NCBI GenBank assembly: GCA_028641055.1
Contig: CM054060.1
Span: forward strand, 244,038,540-244,102,539
DNA: 64,000 nucleotides
Source of the DNA: Alopecurus myosuroides
Lineage: Eukaryota; Streptophyta; Magnoliopsida; Poales; Poaceae
Direction: 5' to 3'
Shown: piece by piece, positions 1 to 10,397 of the stretch
How the letters are laid out: every line of letters starts with the position of its first letter
How positions within the stretch are numbered: the first letter of the stretch is position 1
Position numbers and translations under genes: made by a program
The notes under the pieces: generated by a model
Told to the model about the DNA's origin: nothing
Seen by the model: only the letters and a program-made list of their open reading frames with translations
Databases searched by the model: none

Positions 1-10
1 TTCCTTAAGA

Positions 11-417
11 GTGAACTTTTTCTGGTTTTGGAAGACTCTAAGAAAAGTGTTCTATTCTGAGCTACTGGATTGTCAGTTGGGTCATTGGCCCATGAAGTAC
101 TTAGGTGTGCTTGTCAGTGGGTCTAGGATCCTCATATCTGACCTCAAACCTCTGGTGGAAAAGCTAGGAAAAAAACTTGATGGTTGGGTTGGAACAAACT
201 CCTCCATTGGAGGCAGGCTTGTCCTAATTCAGTCCTCCCTTAGTACTATCCCTATTTACCATATGTCAATGTACCTTCTTCCTGATTCCTGTTTGGAAGA
301 GATGACCAAGATCATAAGAAGATTCTTTTGGCAGGGGACTGACTCAAAGAGAAAGTATTATCTTGTGAGGTGGAAAATTATTAATAAGCCCAGAAAGAAA
401 GGGGGGCTGGGTATCAA
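11..417 (+). pseudogene. LINE reverse transcriptase, C-terminal part of the RT domain
   Basis: The translation contains the block typical of plant LINE ORF2 behind the RT active site: KYLGVLVSGSRI, then a G-W-G...GGRLVLIQSSLSTIPIY block, then RRFFWQGTDSKRKYYLVRW and KKGGLGI. This region normally joins the RT palm and thumb to the C-terminal zinc-binding (zf-RVT) region and takes part in target-primed reverse transcription. The YADD catalytic box would lie upstream, outside the window. The frame is open here but the gene is interrupted after codon GGLGI by the CACTA insertion, so this is a pseudogene. The family call is confident; the exact LINE lineage (L1/RTE) cannot be set from this fragment. 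Confidence 0.8.
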
Positions 418-424
418 TTAAAAC

Positions 425-795
425 CCTAGACCCGCTGGAGAAATACCGGACTTATACGCATACACGCGGTAACGGCGTCGAATGGGGGTAGCAATGTGGA
501 ACTAGTTGCTTCGATGTGTTTGGGTAGGCCATAGGAACACAAAAAACAAAGGTAGAAACCCAACTCTTCGGAAGGATCCCGACGCTACGGAGCCCCCCTC
601 CGGTGAAATCCTATACCCGCTAGAGACTAAATAAACCTTATAAGACTACGACCGGCACCGATGTCAAAATGGGGTAGCAAAGTGGAACTAGTTACTTGGT
701 TGTGTTTTGGTGGTCCCTAGAAAGCATAAAAACAATAGCATGGACCAACTCTTCGGAAGATTCCCTCCCATTTGACCGCTACGTGAATTTTCAGG
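425..795. repeat. Two degenerate tandem copies of a ~186-bp unit
   Basis: Landmarks recur at about 186-bp spacing: CCCGCTGGAG/CCCGCTAGAG at 431 and 616, GTAGCAA followed by GTGGAACTAGTT at 488 and 674, and CCAACTCTTCGGAAG in both. The copies have diverged by many substitutions. They sit at the left, non-canonical end of the CACTA insertion. Confidence 0.7.
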
Positions 796-1295
796 CGTGT
801 TGTGAGAAACTCCCGCTACGGATCTACCCCAATGAATCTTCTTGAATTCTGGGGCCACACTTGTCTTACATATTTCTATAACCTAACCATGCATAAACAC
901 TGAATGTTCTACTATTCTACCGCCCTTCGATGCCCATCTATGAGGGTACACGACGCAGTCGCAAGTTCCACGGTTTCCCAAAAGAGGGGCGCCTGCGGGG
1001 CCTCGGGATCCGTACAAATTCATTTATGTTTTTAATATTAATGTTTAGGTATATCATATAATAAGTATGTTATTTATTTATTTTAGATTAATGTGTTGTA
1101 TAGGGTCGGCTCCGGGAGATTTCACCGTGTTATTTCATGGGCGCGGGTGGCGGTATACTCACATTCGGATGTATACAACCACTGATCCTATTAACTGAGA
1201 AATTATAAATATATTAAAATCATATAGAAAAACAAATAAAACTATATTAAATTTAGACAAATTTATTCCACACATGTGGGAAAAAATTTATTCGT

Positions 1296-1600
1296 ATGCA
1301 GCACCTACGCCGACGGCACCCCCTCGGGGTAGCCTATCGCACCTACGCCGACGGCACCCCCTCGGGGTAGCCTATCACGTAACGGGCCGCGTTCGAATCA
1401 CGTAACGGGGTAGCACCTACGCCGAGGGGGAAATAGACGCCGACGGTGGCCCTCGGGGAAAGTTCCATACGCCGAGGGGGATATAGACGCCGACGGGCAC
1501 GATATCCACCGATCCTGCCGACCACCCTACGCCGAGGGGGCCGACCTTTGGCCGTCGGCGTCTAGGGGGGCCGTCGGCGTCTACGAGGTTTCCCGTAGTG
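1296..1600. repeat. CACTA subterminal repeat array (CGCCGACGG type)
   Basis: Short units of the form TACGCCGACGG or its complement CCGTCGGCGT occur many times in both orientations, including two near-identical blocks around 1300-1375. Such arrays are the usual transposase-binding sites next to CACTA termini. The same motif appears at both ends of the 4217-8376 element, so the two elements belong to one family. Confidence 0.8.
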
Positions 1601-1603
1601 CAA

Positions 1604-2000
1604 GGATCTGAAACTCTTTAATATTAGTTTGCTCCGTAAATGGTGGTGGAGACTAGAAATTAATGAAGATGGCCTGTGGCAGCAACTTGTTAAGAATAAG
1701 TATGGAATTAATAAAGGGATTTGGAGAGTTAAGATGAGACAGAATGATTCCCCAGTGTGGAAGAGCCTGTTGAAAGTTAAAAAGGGGTATATTCAGGGCA
1801 GGAAGATGTTGATCATGGGGGGGAATGAAACATATTTCTGGCATGATCATTGGTGTGGTGATGCACCTCTGTGTGACACGTCCGTTTACTGCCTCTCCGT
1901 AATCGGCTTAAATAAGTCTAGTCACGTCTATTTTATTTTAGCGCAAGTATGGGACAAAGGGAACAATACGACACTGCCACCCAAAAGATTTCAGTTACTC
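1604..2000 (+). pseudogene. LINE ORF2 C-terminal segment (continuation)
   Basis: This is the continuation of the LINE frame after the CACTA insertion. It contains LLRKWWWRLE, then LWQQLVKNKYGI, VWKSLLKVKKGYIQGR, and the conserved W-x-D-x-W-x-G-D-x-P-L block as FWHDHWCGDAPLCD. These are hallmarks of the zf-RVT-proximal part of plant LINE ORF2. The later stretch AQVWDKGN also fits the family, so recognisable similarity reaches about 1990-2000 before fading. Nothing suggests domestication: the frame closes at 2042 without the terminal zinc-binding motif. It is a truncated pseudogene. I am confident about the family and less so about the right limit. Confidence 0.75.
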
Positions 2001-2074
2001 CCTCAGATCCGGAAAATATGTTCAACATGTATAGCCATTTGATTGTTCATTCTTCACAACGTTTTTTAGGGATC

Positions 2075-2092
2075 GGGGGGGGGGGGGGGGGG
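2075..2092 (+). repeat. Poly-G run of 18 bases
   Basis: An uninterrupted run of 18 G follows GATC. Homopolymer length here may be a sequencing or assembly uncertainty. Confidence 0.9.
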
Positions 2093-2817
2093 TAGTACAC
2101 CATTTTCATTGTAGATCGAAATGTTTTCTCATTTTCTCCCTCCAAAGGACTATTTTTCCCCATCGGAGCGAGCACCGTCGCCTATGATTCAAGGATCGAT
2201 ATGGTGGGCCTATTGAAATGAGCACCGTATATTTACTTTGCTGCTTTATAGCATGTGCACAGTTTGCAGTTACTTCTTTTTGACATAACACTTCCTCACC
2301 TACTGATACATATATAGACCTTCTGACTAGACTAAAGCATCGATGACAAGAGTTGATAGAGATTTTCTCCAAGCACTGACGGACAGTGCAGTGTACTCAA
2401 CTATTCGTTCTGTAATAGGGTAGCTTTGAATGCTCCAAAGCAAATACATATGAGTTAAAGCGTTAAAAGGTAGCTATCTCGTTTCAAAGAAAAAGGTAGC
2501 TAGCTATGTCTATATGAATACCATTTTGATAGATCGACTGCAATATACTGTACATAGTAATTTTGTTAAACAAACTGTACATAGTAATCTACATATTGAT
2601 CACTCATAGACGTTTACTTATACCCACAGCCCCCGATCGAATGACAGGGCTAGCTCAATGACGGTGCGGACGCGCGCTCTAGCTAGGCTGTCACTGTCAC
2701 ATCAATCACACAGTCACTCACCGCATACGTGTAATCATATGGTCTCACACGTACATAAACATAAGCAGAAGAGTGGGCATCCTTCTCATCGGTAGGTTTA
2801 GATGTCCACTAAGTACG
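2093..2817. other. Intergenic; includes the 3' flank of the CASP-like gene
   Basis: No coding region or mobile element was recognised. The part from about 2640 to 2817 lies just behind the stop codon of the minus-strand gene and probably holds its 3' UTR. The rest is AT-rich and unremarkable. Confidence 0.5.
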
Positions 2818-3576
2818 TCATGCTTCGGCGGCGGCGGCGGCAGCAAGATGCCAGAACGCTCCGAGGTAGGCCATGGTGAAAGCGATCGGGACAGTGAAGA
2901 TCCAGGCGAGCATGGTAAGGATGACGGCGAGCCTGTACCGAGCACAGAAGCCTGAAGGTAGAGACGGGCACTTCCCCAACCCTGTGTGGAGATACTCCAC
3001 CACCCCCGCTGAGCTCATCCCAGCCACGAACAAGATGTGCAGCATGATCTACACGTACAAAACAGCGCCAACTCAGACGGTAGAACCACAACCTAGGTAT
3101 GCGTGCATGCTCACGATCGAACTTACCCACTCGGCGCTGACGAGAGTAGCCATGAGCCAGCGGTCGGCCGGCAGCGGTCCGTGCATGAACACCTGCGCCA
3201 CGTCGTACAGAAGCCGCACCAGGCTTAAGGGCAGGTGCACGAACAGCACCATCTTGAGGAAGCTGCATGCAAAATCAGCAAGTACATGCGCAGTGTTAAT
3301 TAGTCTATTATCATCATAATCAGAACGATATTAAAGCATGCATGCATGGTGGAGGATTCATCGATCTAATGTTAGAACGTAACGTACGTGCTGGTAATTA
3401 AATTTGAAGAATATGGGAAGGTAGACTAGGTAACAAAGCACGTGGACGTACATTAGCGTGGAGATTGATAAATCTGCTGTAGACGTAGCGTACACCAACG
3501 CTGCTGCCTCGAGACCCACGGCTATGGATCTGCAGAGGAGAACCGTAGTCGCCAGCTTCCGTGGAGCCAGCACCAT
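2818..3576 (-). CDS. Probable CASP-like (DUF588) four-helix membrane protein, three exons
   Basis: Exons on the minus strand are 3576-3452, 3262-3127 and 3048-2818. The introns (189 and 78 bp) have GT donors (GTACGT, GTAAGT) and AG acceptors (TGCAG, TGTAG), and the phases match to give 163 residues. Four hydrophobic segments are visible: about residues 8-32 (with an Arg in LLCRSIAVGLEAAALVYATS, like helix 1 of CASP proteins), 43-65, 88-110 (LHILFVAGMSSAGVVEYLHTG) and 125-150. A short FCAR motif precedes helix 4. CASP-like proteins form membrane scaffolds, for example at Casparian strips and other cell-wall domains. The acidic residue usual in helix 3 is not obvious, so another four-helix plant family is possible. 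No frame damage is seen. The gene lies between a LINE and a CACTA element; no convincing TATA box was seen. Confidence 0.6.
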
Positions 3577-4216
3577 GTCGGACCGCAGGCAAGTTTAGGA
3601 AGATCGATACAGGGCAAGATACCAAGCAGCTGATGAAACTATAAAGTGGAGAGTCAGCTGAGCAAGCTTTGGCTATCTGAAGTGGAGAAAGGACTCAAGC
3701 TAAAAGGTGTCTAAAGCCAATGGCAGCTTCCCGCTGCTGGTAAGCTTCTTTCAGAGAAACAAGCTAAGGCACAGAATGTAGAGCAAGCATTGGGTGGGTG
3801 CGAGTATTTGTAAGGGTCCAAGAAGTTAGACCTCAGCGCGGCATGCTTGATGAGCGCTCCCAACAAAAAAGAAAGTCATGCATGGCTCCGTTGTGACACA
3901 CTCTCGACTATTTGGAAGGAACGAAATGCACACATTTTCCAGTAGCCCGCGATGGGGGTGGCCGCTTAAAGTAATGTAGGTGAGCTCTCCTAGGCACAAA
4001 GCTATGAGCGATTCCACTATGCTTGGAATTGTTTTGAACTGTAAATTACGGGTCCATCCAGTGGCCCACGATGGTTGGTACCTGCTGGTATCCCGTGGAC
4101 GATCGCGAGCGGCCAAAGGTAGGTACCTGCAGGCAGCGAGGACAGGACGGTAACCTCAAATTATTTTCCTTAAGCATTACCGCCGCTTTCTTCTCCCTCG
4201 TCTTCCCGCCGCCATG
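3577..4216. other. Upstream flank of the CASP-like gene
   Basis: This stretch holds the promoter side of the minus-strand gene. I see no strong TATA box, no second gene and no repeat. It ends in ATG at 4214-4216, the left copy of the target duplication of the CACTA element. Confidence 0.5.
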
Positions 4217-4588
4217 CACTACGGGAGAACCATTAAACGCCGACGGGGATTCCATACGCCGACGGCCAAATATCGGGGCCGTCGGCGTATGCCAGAAAAC
4301 CAGCGGTAGGTAAATGAAAAGAAAAAATTGTGATACGCCGACGGCAACCCCGTCGGCCTATCCTTTTTTTCTCTCTCTCACCATTTTGAGTATAACATTT
4401 GCATTCGAACTCGGATTTCGACGTTCTTTAGCTCGTTTTGAAAAGGAGAAACATATCTACATCATCATGCATATTATTCAAGCTACATTCCTAAAACAAA
4501 ATCATGAGTAAAAATGGAACAAACAAGAAAGGGTTAACGCTACCGGGTGTAGACCTATAAGTTGGGCGTTTCTCCAACAGGGCTAAAG

Positions 4589-7500
4589 GTTGAATATTGA
4601 GAAACTCTTGAAGTATCTATGATGAAATAGCTATTTGTGTACCTAAAAATGGCTTTTTCCAAAAACCATGAGCAAACTATGGGGTACCTATAGTTCAAAT
4701 CTGACCAGTTTCCAGCGGAATCGGCAGAAAATTGTGTTTTTCAAAAGAGGTGGACGGAAACCTTTTCATATGAAAAAATGGTTATTTGTGCATCTAACAT
4801 GATCTTGTATTTTCAAAAATTATAGCTCTCAAGTTTTGCAACATATTTATGGTAGGTCCTTCACAAAAAAACCCATTTTTTACACTCGGAAAATAGAAAA
4901 TGATTTTTTGCTTCAATGAAAAGGAAAACTTCCTCCGTCAACATTGTCCATGCTTCCAAGATGCATGTTTGTGTGGAATAGGGGAACATTTAAACAAACT
5001 ATGCCATGGATATGACCATAACACTCGTCATTTGGCCCGAAACCCTCGAATGTTCGGAGGAGATAGCTTATTTTTGTGAACACATTTTCAACACAACTGT
5101 CGTATTCCAAGTTTATTATTTTTGTTGTATACTAGGAACTATATAATGACACCACGCGAAGGTCTCGCATCATTTTGGGTTGTTTTAGATTTTTTGAAAT
5201 TTTCTAAGCCGGTTTAACGAAAAAGTCAAGGCGGCGGGCATGACTATTCGTAGCTAGGGGTTGAATATTGATAAAATCTTGGTGTATCTATATTGAAATA
5301 GGTACTTGTGTACCTAAAAATTATTCTTGCCAAAAATCATGAGCAAACTATGAGGTACATGTAGTTCAAATTTGACCAATTTCCAGCGGAATCGGCAGAA
5401 ACTTGTGTTTTTCAAAAGAGGTGGATGGAAACCTTTTCATATGAAACTAATTGGTTATTTGTGCATCTAACATGGTCTAATATTTTTAAAATTTATAACT
5501 CTTATGTTTTGCAACATATTTATGGTATGTCCTTCACAAGAAAACCCATTTTTTACACTCGAAAAACAGAAAATGGTTTTTTTTTCCAATGAAAAGGAAA
5601 CTTTCCTCCGTCAACATTGTCCGTGCTTCCAAGATGCATGTTTGTGTGGAATATGGGAACATTTAAACAAACTATGCCATTTATATGACTATAACACACG
5701 TCATTTGGCCCGAAACCCTGAAATGTTCGGAGGAGATAGCTTATTTTTGTGAACACATTTTCAACACGACTGTCGTATTCCAAGTTTATTATTTTTGCTA
5801 TATACTAGGACCTATATAATGACACCACGCGAAGGTCTCGCATCATTTTGCGTTGTTTTGAATTTTTTGAAATTTTCTAAGCCGGTTTAAGGAAAATGTC
5901 AAGGCGGCGGGCATGATTGTTCGTAGCTAGGGGTTGAATATTCGGAAAATCTTGGTGTATCTATGTTTAAATATGTACTTGTGTACCTAGAAATGATGTT
6001 TGCCAAAAATCATGAGCAAACTATGAGTCACATGTAGTTCAAATTTGACTAGTTTCCAACGGAATCGGTAGAAACTTGTGTTTTTCAAAAGAGGTGGACG
6101 GAAACTTTTCATATTAAACTAATTGTTTATTTGTGCATCTAACATGGTCTAATATTTTCAAAAATTATAACTCTCAAGTTTTGCAACATATTTATGGTAG
6201 GTCCTTCACAAAAAAACTCATTTTTTACACTCGGAAAATAGAAAATGGTTTTTTGCTTAAATGAAAAGGAAAATTTCCTCTGTCAACATTGTCCGTGCTT
6301 CCAATATGCATGTTTGTGTGGAATACGAGAACATTTAAACAAACTATGCCATGGATATGACCATAACACTCATCATTTGGCCCGAAACCCTGGAATGTTT
6401 GGAGGAGATAGCTTATTTTTGTGAACATATTTTCAACACGACTGTCGTATTCGAAGTTTATTATTTTTGGTGTATATTAGGACCTATATAATTACACCAC
6501 GCGAAGGTCTCGCATCATTTTGGTTTGTTTTGAATTTTTTGGAATTTTCTAAGCCGGTTTAAGGAAAATGTCAAGGTGGCGGGCATGACTGTTCGTAGCT
6601 AGGGGTTGAATATTCGAAAACTCTTGGTGTATCTATGTTTAAATATGTATTTGTGTACCTAAAAATGATTTTTTCCAAAAATCGTGAGCAAACTATGAGG
6701 TACCTGTAGTTCAAATTTGACCAGTTTCCAGCGGAATCGGTAGAAACTTGTGTTTTTCAAAAGAGGTGGACGGAAACCTTTTCATATGAAACTAATTGGT
6801 TATTTGTGCATCTAACATGGTCTAATATTTTCAAAAATTACAACTCTCAAGTTTTGCAACATATTTATGGTAGGTCCTTCACAAAAAAACTCATTTTTTA
6901 CCCTCGGAATATAGAAAATGGTTTTTTGCTTAAATGAAAAGGAAAATTTCCGCCGTCAACATTGTCCGTGCTTCCAAGATGCATGTTTGTGTGGAATATT
7001 AGAACATTTAAACAAACTATGCCATGAATATGAACATAACACTCGTCATTTGGCCCGAAACCCTGGAATGTTTGGAGGAGATAGCTTATTTTTGTGAACA
7101 CATTTTCAACACGAATGTCGTATTCGAAGTTTATTATTTTTGGTGTATACTAGGACCTATATAATGACACCACGTGAAGGTCTCGCATCATTTTGGGTTG
7201 TTTTCAAATTTTTGGAATTTTCTAAGCTGCTTTAAGGAAAATGTCAAGGCGACGGGCATGACTGTTCGTAGCTAGGAGTTGAATATTCAGAAACTCTTGA
7301 TGTATCTATGTTGAAATAGTACTTGTGTACCTAAAAATGATTTTTTTTCCAAAAATCATGAGCAAACTATGAGGTACCTGTAGTTCAAATTTGACGAGTT
7401 TCCAGCGGAATCGGCAGAAACTTGTGTTTTTCATAAGAGGTGGATGGAAACCTTTTCATATGAAACTAATTGGTTATTTGTGCATCTAACATGGTCTACT

Positions 7501-7612
7501 ATTTTCAAAAATTATAACTCTCAAGTTTTGCAACATATTTATGGTAGGTCATTCACAAAAAAACTCATTTTTTACATTCGGAAAATAGAAAATGGTTTTT
7601 TGCTTCATAGAA
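4589..7612. repeat. Tandem array, 672-bp unit, ~4.5 copies
   Basis: The landmark GTTGAATATT starts at 4589, 5260, 5933, 6605 and 7278, giving steps of 671, 673, 672 and 673 bp. The last copy stops near 7612. Each unit contains a well-kept block around CAACATTGTCCATGCTTCC followed by AAGATGCATGTTTGTGTGG, in which both strands happen to be open for 60-80 codons. A related block occurs inverted at 60917-61075, behind the tnp2 transposase of another CACTA element. The open frames are not convincing genes because they end or start differently from copy to copy. Confidence 0.92.
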
Positions 7613-7950
7613 AAGAAAAAAAAGTCTTATATATGATGAAAAATATTATATGGATGTCATATTTGAATTTACCTCATTTTTCTAATCGATATAGACATAT
7701 TATTTGTCAAATTTTGATTTACGGGTATATATATATGAATTATTTAATATTAAATAGAAAAGGCAAACATGTTAATTATTATTTAAGTTTAAGATTATTT
7801 GAATTCAATTTTTTTATTAGTTATTATATTTTATTTAAATAATTGTTTGAATTCACAAAATAAAAGAGTGTGACATGGTGGTCCAAGGGTTAAGGTTAAC
7901 ATGATTGATTGGATAGTATTAAGAACAATACATCCGTTGTTTCTAGGTAG

Positions 7951-8020
7951 ATCACTGGGAAGGAACTACGAAGTTAAGCGTGCTGAGCCTGGAGCAATCT
8001 CATGATGGGTGACCAACCGA
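7951..8020 (+). other. 5S rRNA-like internal promoter segment inside the CACTA element
   Basis: AAGTTAAGCGTGCT at 7971-7984 matches the plant 5S rRNA A-box region and GATGGGTGACC at 8004-8014 matches the C-box region. The distance between the two starts is 33 bp, the same as in plant 5S rRNA as I know it. The 5' and 3' parts of 5S rRNA are absent, so this is not a 5S gene. It could be a pol III promoter remnant or a fossil of a 5S-derived sequence. Confidence 0.65.
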
Positions 8021-8184
8021 AAATTGTTAGTAGAAACGAGTAATTTAGATTAGAATTAAAAATTATTAAAGATAAAAATAAATATGACTATAGTGTGATT
8101 AAGTGGTTAAAAAAGTGAAATAAAAAATGTGCAAAAAAATTCAAATTTTTTATTTGAAAAATAAAAATAAAATAATTGCGTGCC

Positions 8185-8376
8185 TATACGCTGACGGGGC
8201 TCCCGTCGGCCTAAACAGGATACGCCGACGGTGAGCAATGCGCCGACGGGGATTCTGCTACGCCGACGGACGTAGAGGCCGACGGTGATACGCCGACGGC
8301 CACTATATACGCCGACGGGGATGGGCGATTCGCCGACGGGCTGCCACCGTCGGCGTCTTCACTGGCTCCCGTAGTG
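8185..8376. repeat. Right subterminal repeats and TIR of the 4217-8376 CACTA element
   Basis: ACGCCGACGG or its complement occurs about ten times in both orientations, ending with the terminal CCCGTAGTG. This is the expected transposase-binding region. Confidence 0.85.
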
Positions 8377-8651
8377 ATGGCTCCATTTTGAGCTCCCTTC
8401 CGCCCAGGCCAACGATGCTGCGCCTGCTCTGCTTGGACTGCCAATTCACGTAGATCTGAACAATGAGCCAGGTAGATCTATATTTTGTAGCGTTAATTTT
8501 GTTTTGGGATACGATTTGTCAGACCAGGACAAGGACTGTCCATCAAGCACTGCCTGGCAGCTCGTTTGATGACATCAACCTAGATCTTTGAGCTGCAGCG
8601 CTCACCGAGCTTCTCTCCGGTGGATCAGCTCACAGCGATAACGCTATGAGA
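8377..8651. other. Unassigned spacer; ends in the 12-bp TSD of the next element
   Basis: No gene recognised. The last 12 bases (8640-8651, AACGCTATGAGA) are repeated at 10386-10397 and mark the target site of the retroposon. Confidence 0.6.
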
Positions 8652-10385
8652 TATTACTTTGTAGCTCATCTTGACTTCCTTATCCGGAGAAACATCAACA
8701 CTACTCCTGACATACCCTCACGCCGCCGCCCTCCAGGCGGCTCGGGGGAACGCAGCCGCCGCCGGCCCGAGCCCCTCCCTCGTCATCAGCGCACGCCTCG
8801 TCGTCGCCCGAGACCCCGTCGGGCTAAGCCCGGGCGGAGTCCATGACGGCGGCGGCGGGGTACCTCCGATGCGGCGGGTCATCTGCGAGGCGGCGGCGGG
8901 GCAGTTTCGCGGTGGCCGTTCCGAGGCGGAGACGACGGTCTCGATGGGGTGTCGGCCTCGGGCTCCAGGCGCGACGACGCCCTGGTCGCGGCGGCGGCCG
9001 GTGGTGGCGGGCGGGCGGCGATCCTTGCTGGCGCGGCCGTGATCGGAGGAGGCCGGTGTTGCGCCGCCCCTACCTCCGCTTCCTTGGGTGCAAGTGGGGG
9101 CCTTCCCCTTCGGATCCCGGATTGGAGGTTGGTGGCGGCGTTCTGGTCGATGGGTTGGTGGCGGCAGTCGTCTTCTTCGTCGGAGATGGGCTGCGTTCGG
9201 CGGACCTCCGGATGCATCTCCGGGGGAAACCTCAGATCCCATCGGGGTCAAGCGATGGCGGCGTCCCAGCGTCGTATTCCCTCTTGCGGGCATCGCTTTG
9301 GAGTCTTCACCAGATGGAGGGACCAGCGGCGGCAGAGCCGAGGTCGTGGCAGCCTCGACTCTCCAGGTCATCGGACCTATGGATCAGGATCTGCAACGGC
9401 TTGCGGCGGGGAGGAGGTCGTTGTCGGCAGCTGATGGTGCGTGGCAGCGTGGTTGCTTGTAGCTGGTCTAGAGGCGGCGTGCTGGCCGCAATTTGCTCGT
9501 TGCGGTGTCGTCGACACCGCAGGAGTTTGGAGATGGGGCGGCGGCCGGGCTTCTTCGACGGTGGTGGTCTTCGTGGTCATGTGGATGATGCGATGGCTGA
9601 TCTTTGAGATGGTGACGTTCTCTGGCTTCGTCAGTCACAGTCGATGGCGGTATGGGACGTTCTCTTCAGTGGTTGCAGAGTTCTGAGGCTGGCGGCGGTA
9701 TGGGACGCCCCCTCTATTTCGAGACAGGGTACTATCCGACGCAGTAGGTGCTACGCACGACGACTTCAGAGGAGCTGTCAATTCATGCCTGGCCGGCGGT
9801 GGCAATATGCTGATCCTGGCAGGTACTACGCACGACTTTTCTCCGCGGTTTCAAGTCATGCCTGCTGTTGTTCGATTGAAGGTGGTATGACAACGTCTAG
9901 AGGCTGAGCGATATGACGTCATCGGCCTCCAGTTTCTCCTCCAGTGGTATCTGGCTATTCGTTGGCCGGAGAGGTGGTGATGGTAGAAGATTTGGTGTCG
10001 AGTTTACACACTTCGGTGGAAACATCTGGGGCGAAGTTGACACGCGCTTGCGTCATTACCTTGCTGAAGGTGATGGTTTGAAGCTTGACTTTAGGGATGA
10101 AAATCCCGAGTTCGGTCTTTGATCGGACTCGCCATCATCGGCGCACGTGTGGCTTTTCCTTCTTGAAGGCTTCGTCTAGAAGTTGTGTATGTATCTTTAC
10201 TTTTATCTTTTGCCATTAGTTTAGAGGTAGTCTTGGGGAAGTGTTGTTGCGAGGCATTCGGCCTCAGGATTGTTTACTTTGTAATTCTTTGATTTTTTGT
10301 ATTAATGAAAAAACGGCTATGTGCATCAAATTTGATGCAGAGGCCGGGACACTGTTCCCGTTTCAAAAAAGAAAAAAAAAACGAC
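8652..10385 (+). mobile_element. GC-rich retroposon (LINE/SINE-type, non-autonomous) with 12-bp TSD
   Basis: AACGCTATGAGA flanks the element on both sides (8640-8651 and 10386-10397). The 3' end is an A-rich tail (about 10362-10381), preceded by an 18-bp palindrome at 10322-10339 and a second small hairpin. These are marks of target-primed reverse transcription. The first kilobase is very GC-rich, so all frames are open, but no reverse transcriptase, endonuclease or other known domain is recognisable. It is therefore non-autonomous, or a retrocopy of an unrecognised transcript. The conserved-looking 3' end (GATGCAGAGGCCGGGACAC) resembles one common in grass retroposons. Confidence 0.8.
10315..10381 (+). 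other. 3' hairpins and A-rich tail of the retroposon
   Basis: TGCATCAAATTTGATGCA (10322-10339) is a perfect palindrome. It is followed by a small stem CGGGA...TCCCG and then the A-rich tail. Terminal stem-loops of this kind act as reverse-transcriptase recognition sites in some LINE/SINE pairs; that role here is an inference. Confidence 0.6.
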
Positions 10386-10397
10386 AACGCTATGAGA

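Larger units (their letters stand above)
418..1600. mobile_element. CACTA DNA transposon, non-autonomous, inserted in the LINE
   Basis: The right end reads ...TTTCCCGTAGTG, the reverse complement of the CACTA terminus CACTACGGGAAA. It is preceded by an array of the subterminal motif CGCCGACGG on both strands (1296-1600). CAA at 415-417 and 1601-1603 is a 3-bp target duplication, the size expected for CACTA elements, and removing the insert restores the LINE frame. The left end begins TTAAAACCCTAG and lacks the CACTA terminus, which is unexpected. No transposase is encoded. The left part holds two degenerate copies of a 186-bp repeat. Confidence 0.75.
1..2040 (+). mobile_element. LINE (non-LTR retrotransposon) ORF2 fragment, split by a CACTA insertion
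   Basis: Two open stretches on either side of an insertion read as one continuous LINE ORF2. The left one (11-417) ends in the conserved GGLGI motif and the right one (from 1604) resumes with KDLKLFNISLLRKWWWRL. Removing 418-1600 plus one copy of the duplicated CAA restores one frame, so the LINE was there first. The 5' part lies outside the window. No 3' poly-A tail or target duplication was found, so the element is truncated at both visible ends. The right limit near 2000-2040 is approximate. Confidence 0.8.
4217..8376. mobile_element. Complete non-autonomous CACTA transposon (TSD ATG)
   Basis: The left end reads CACTACGGGAGAACC and the right end ...GGCTCCCGTAGTG, whose complement starts CACTACGGGAGCC. 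ATG at 4214-4216 and 8377-8379 is the 3-bp target duplication. Both ends carry CGCCGACGG-type subterminal repeats (4237-4340 and 8185-8360). The 4160-bp body encodes no transposase. It consists of about 4.5 copies of a 672-bp unit followed by an AT-rich tract and a 5S rRNA-like segment. Mobilisation would need transposase in trans from a related element. Confidence 0.93.

Noticed and set aside
1343..1525. Short minus-strand frame in CACTA subterminal repeats
   Set aside because: Pure repeat sequence.
2798..3268. A 156-codon minus-strand frame across exons 2 and 3 of the CASP-like gene
   Set aside because: It runs through a clear intron and is Arg/His-rich; the spliced frame gives a sensible membrane protein instead.
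4913..7101. Repeated 65-80-codon frames on both strands of the 672-bp units
   Set aside because: They are products of the repeat itself; starts and ends differ between units and no ribosome or splice context supports them.
7951..8020. A 5S rRNA gene
   Set aside because: Only the internal promoter region is similar; the ends of 5S rRNA are missing.
8718..9607. Long open frames on both strands in the GC-rich retroposon (up to 254 codons)
   Set aside because: All frames are open because of high GC; the translations are Arg/Gly/Ala-rich with no recognisable domain and overlap each other.
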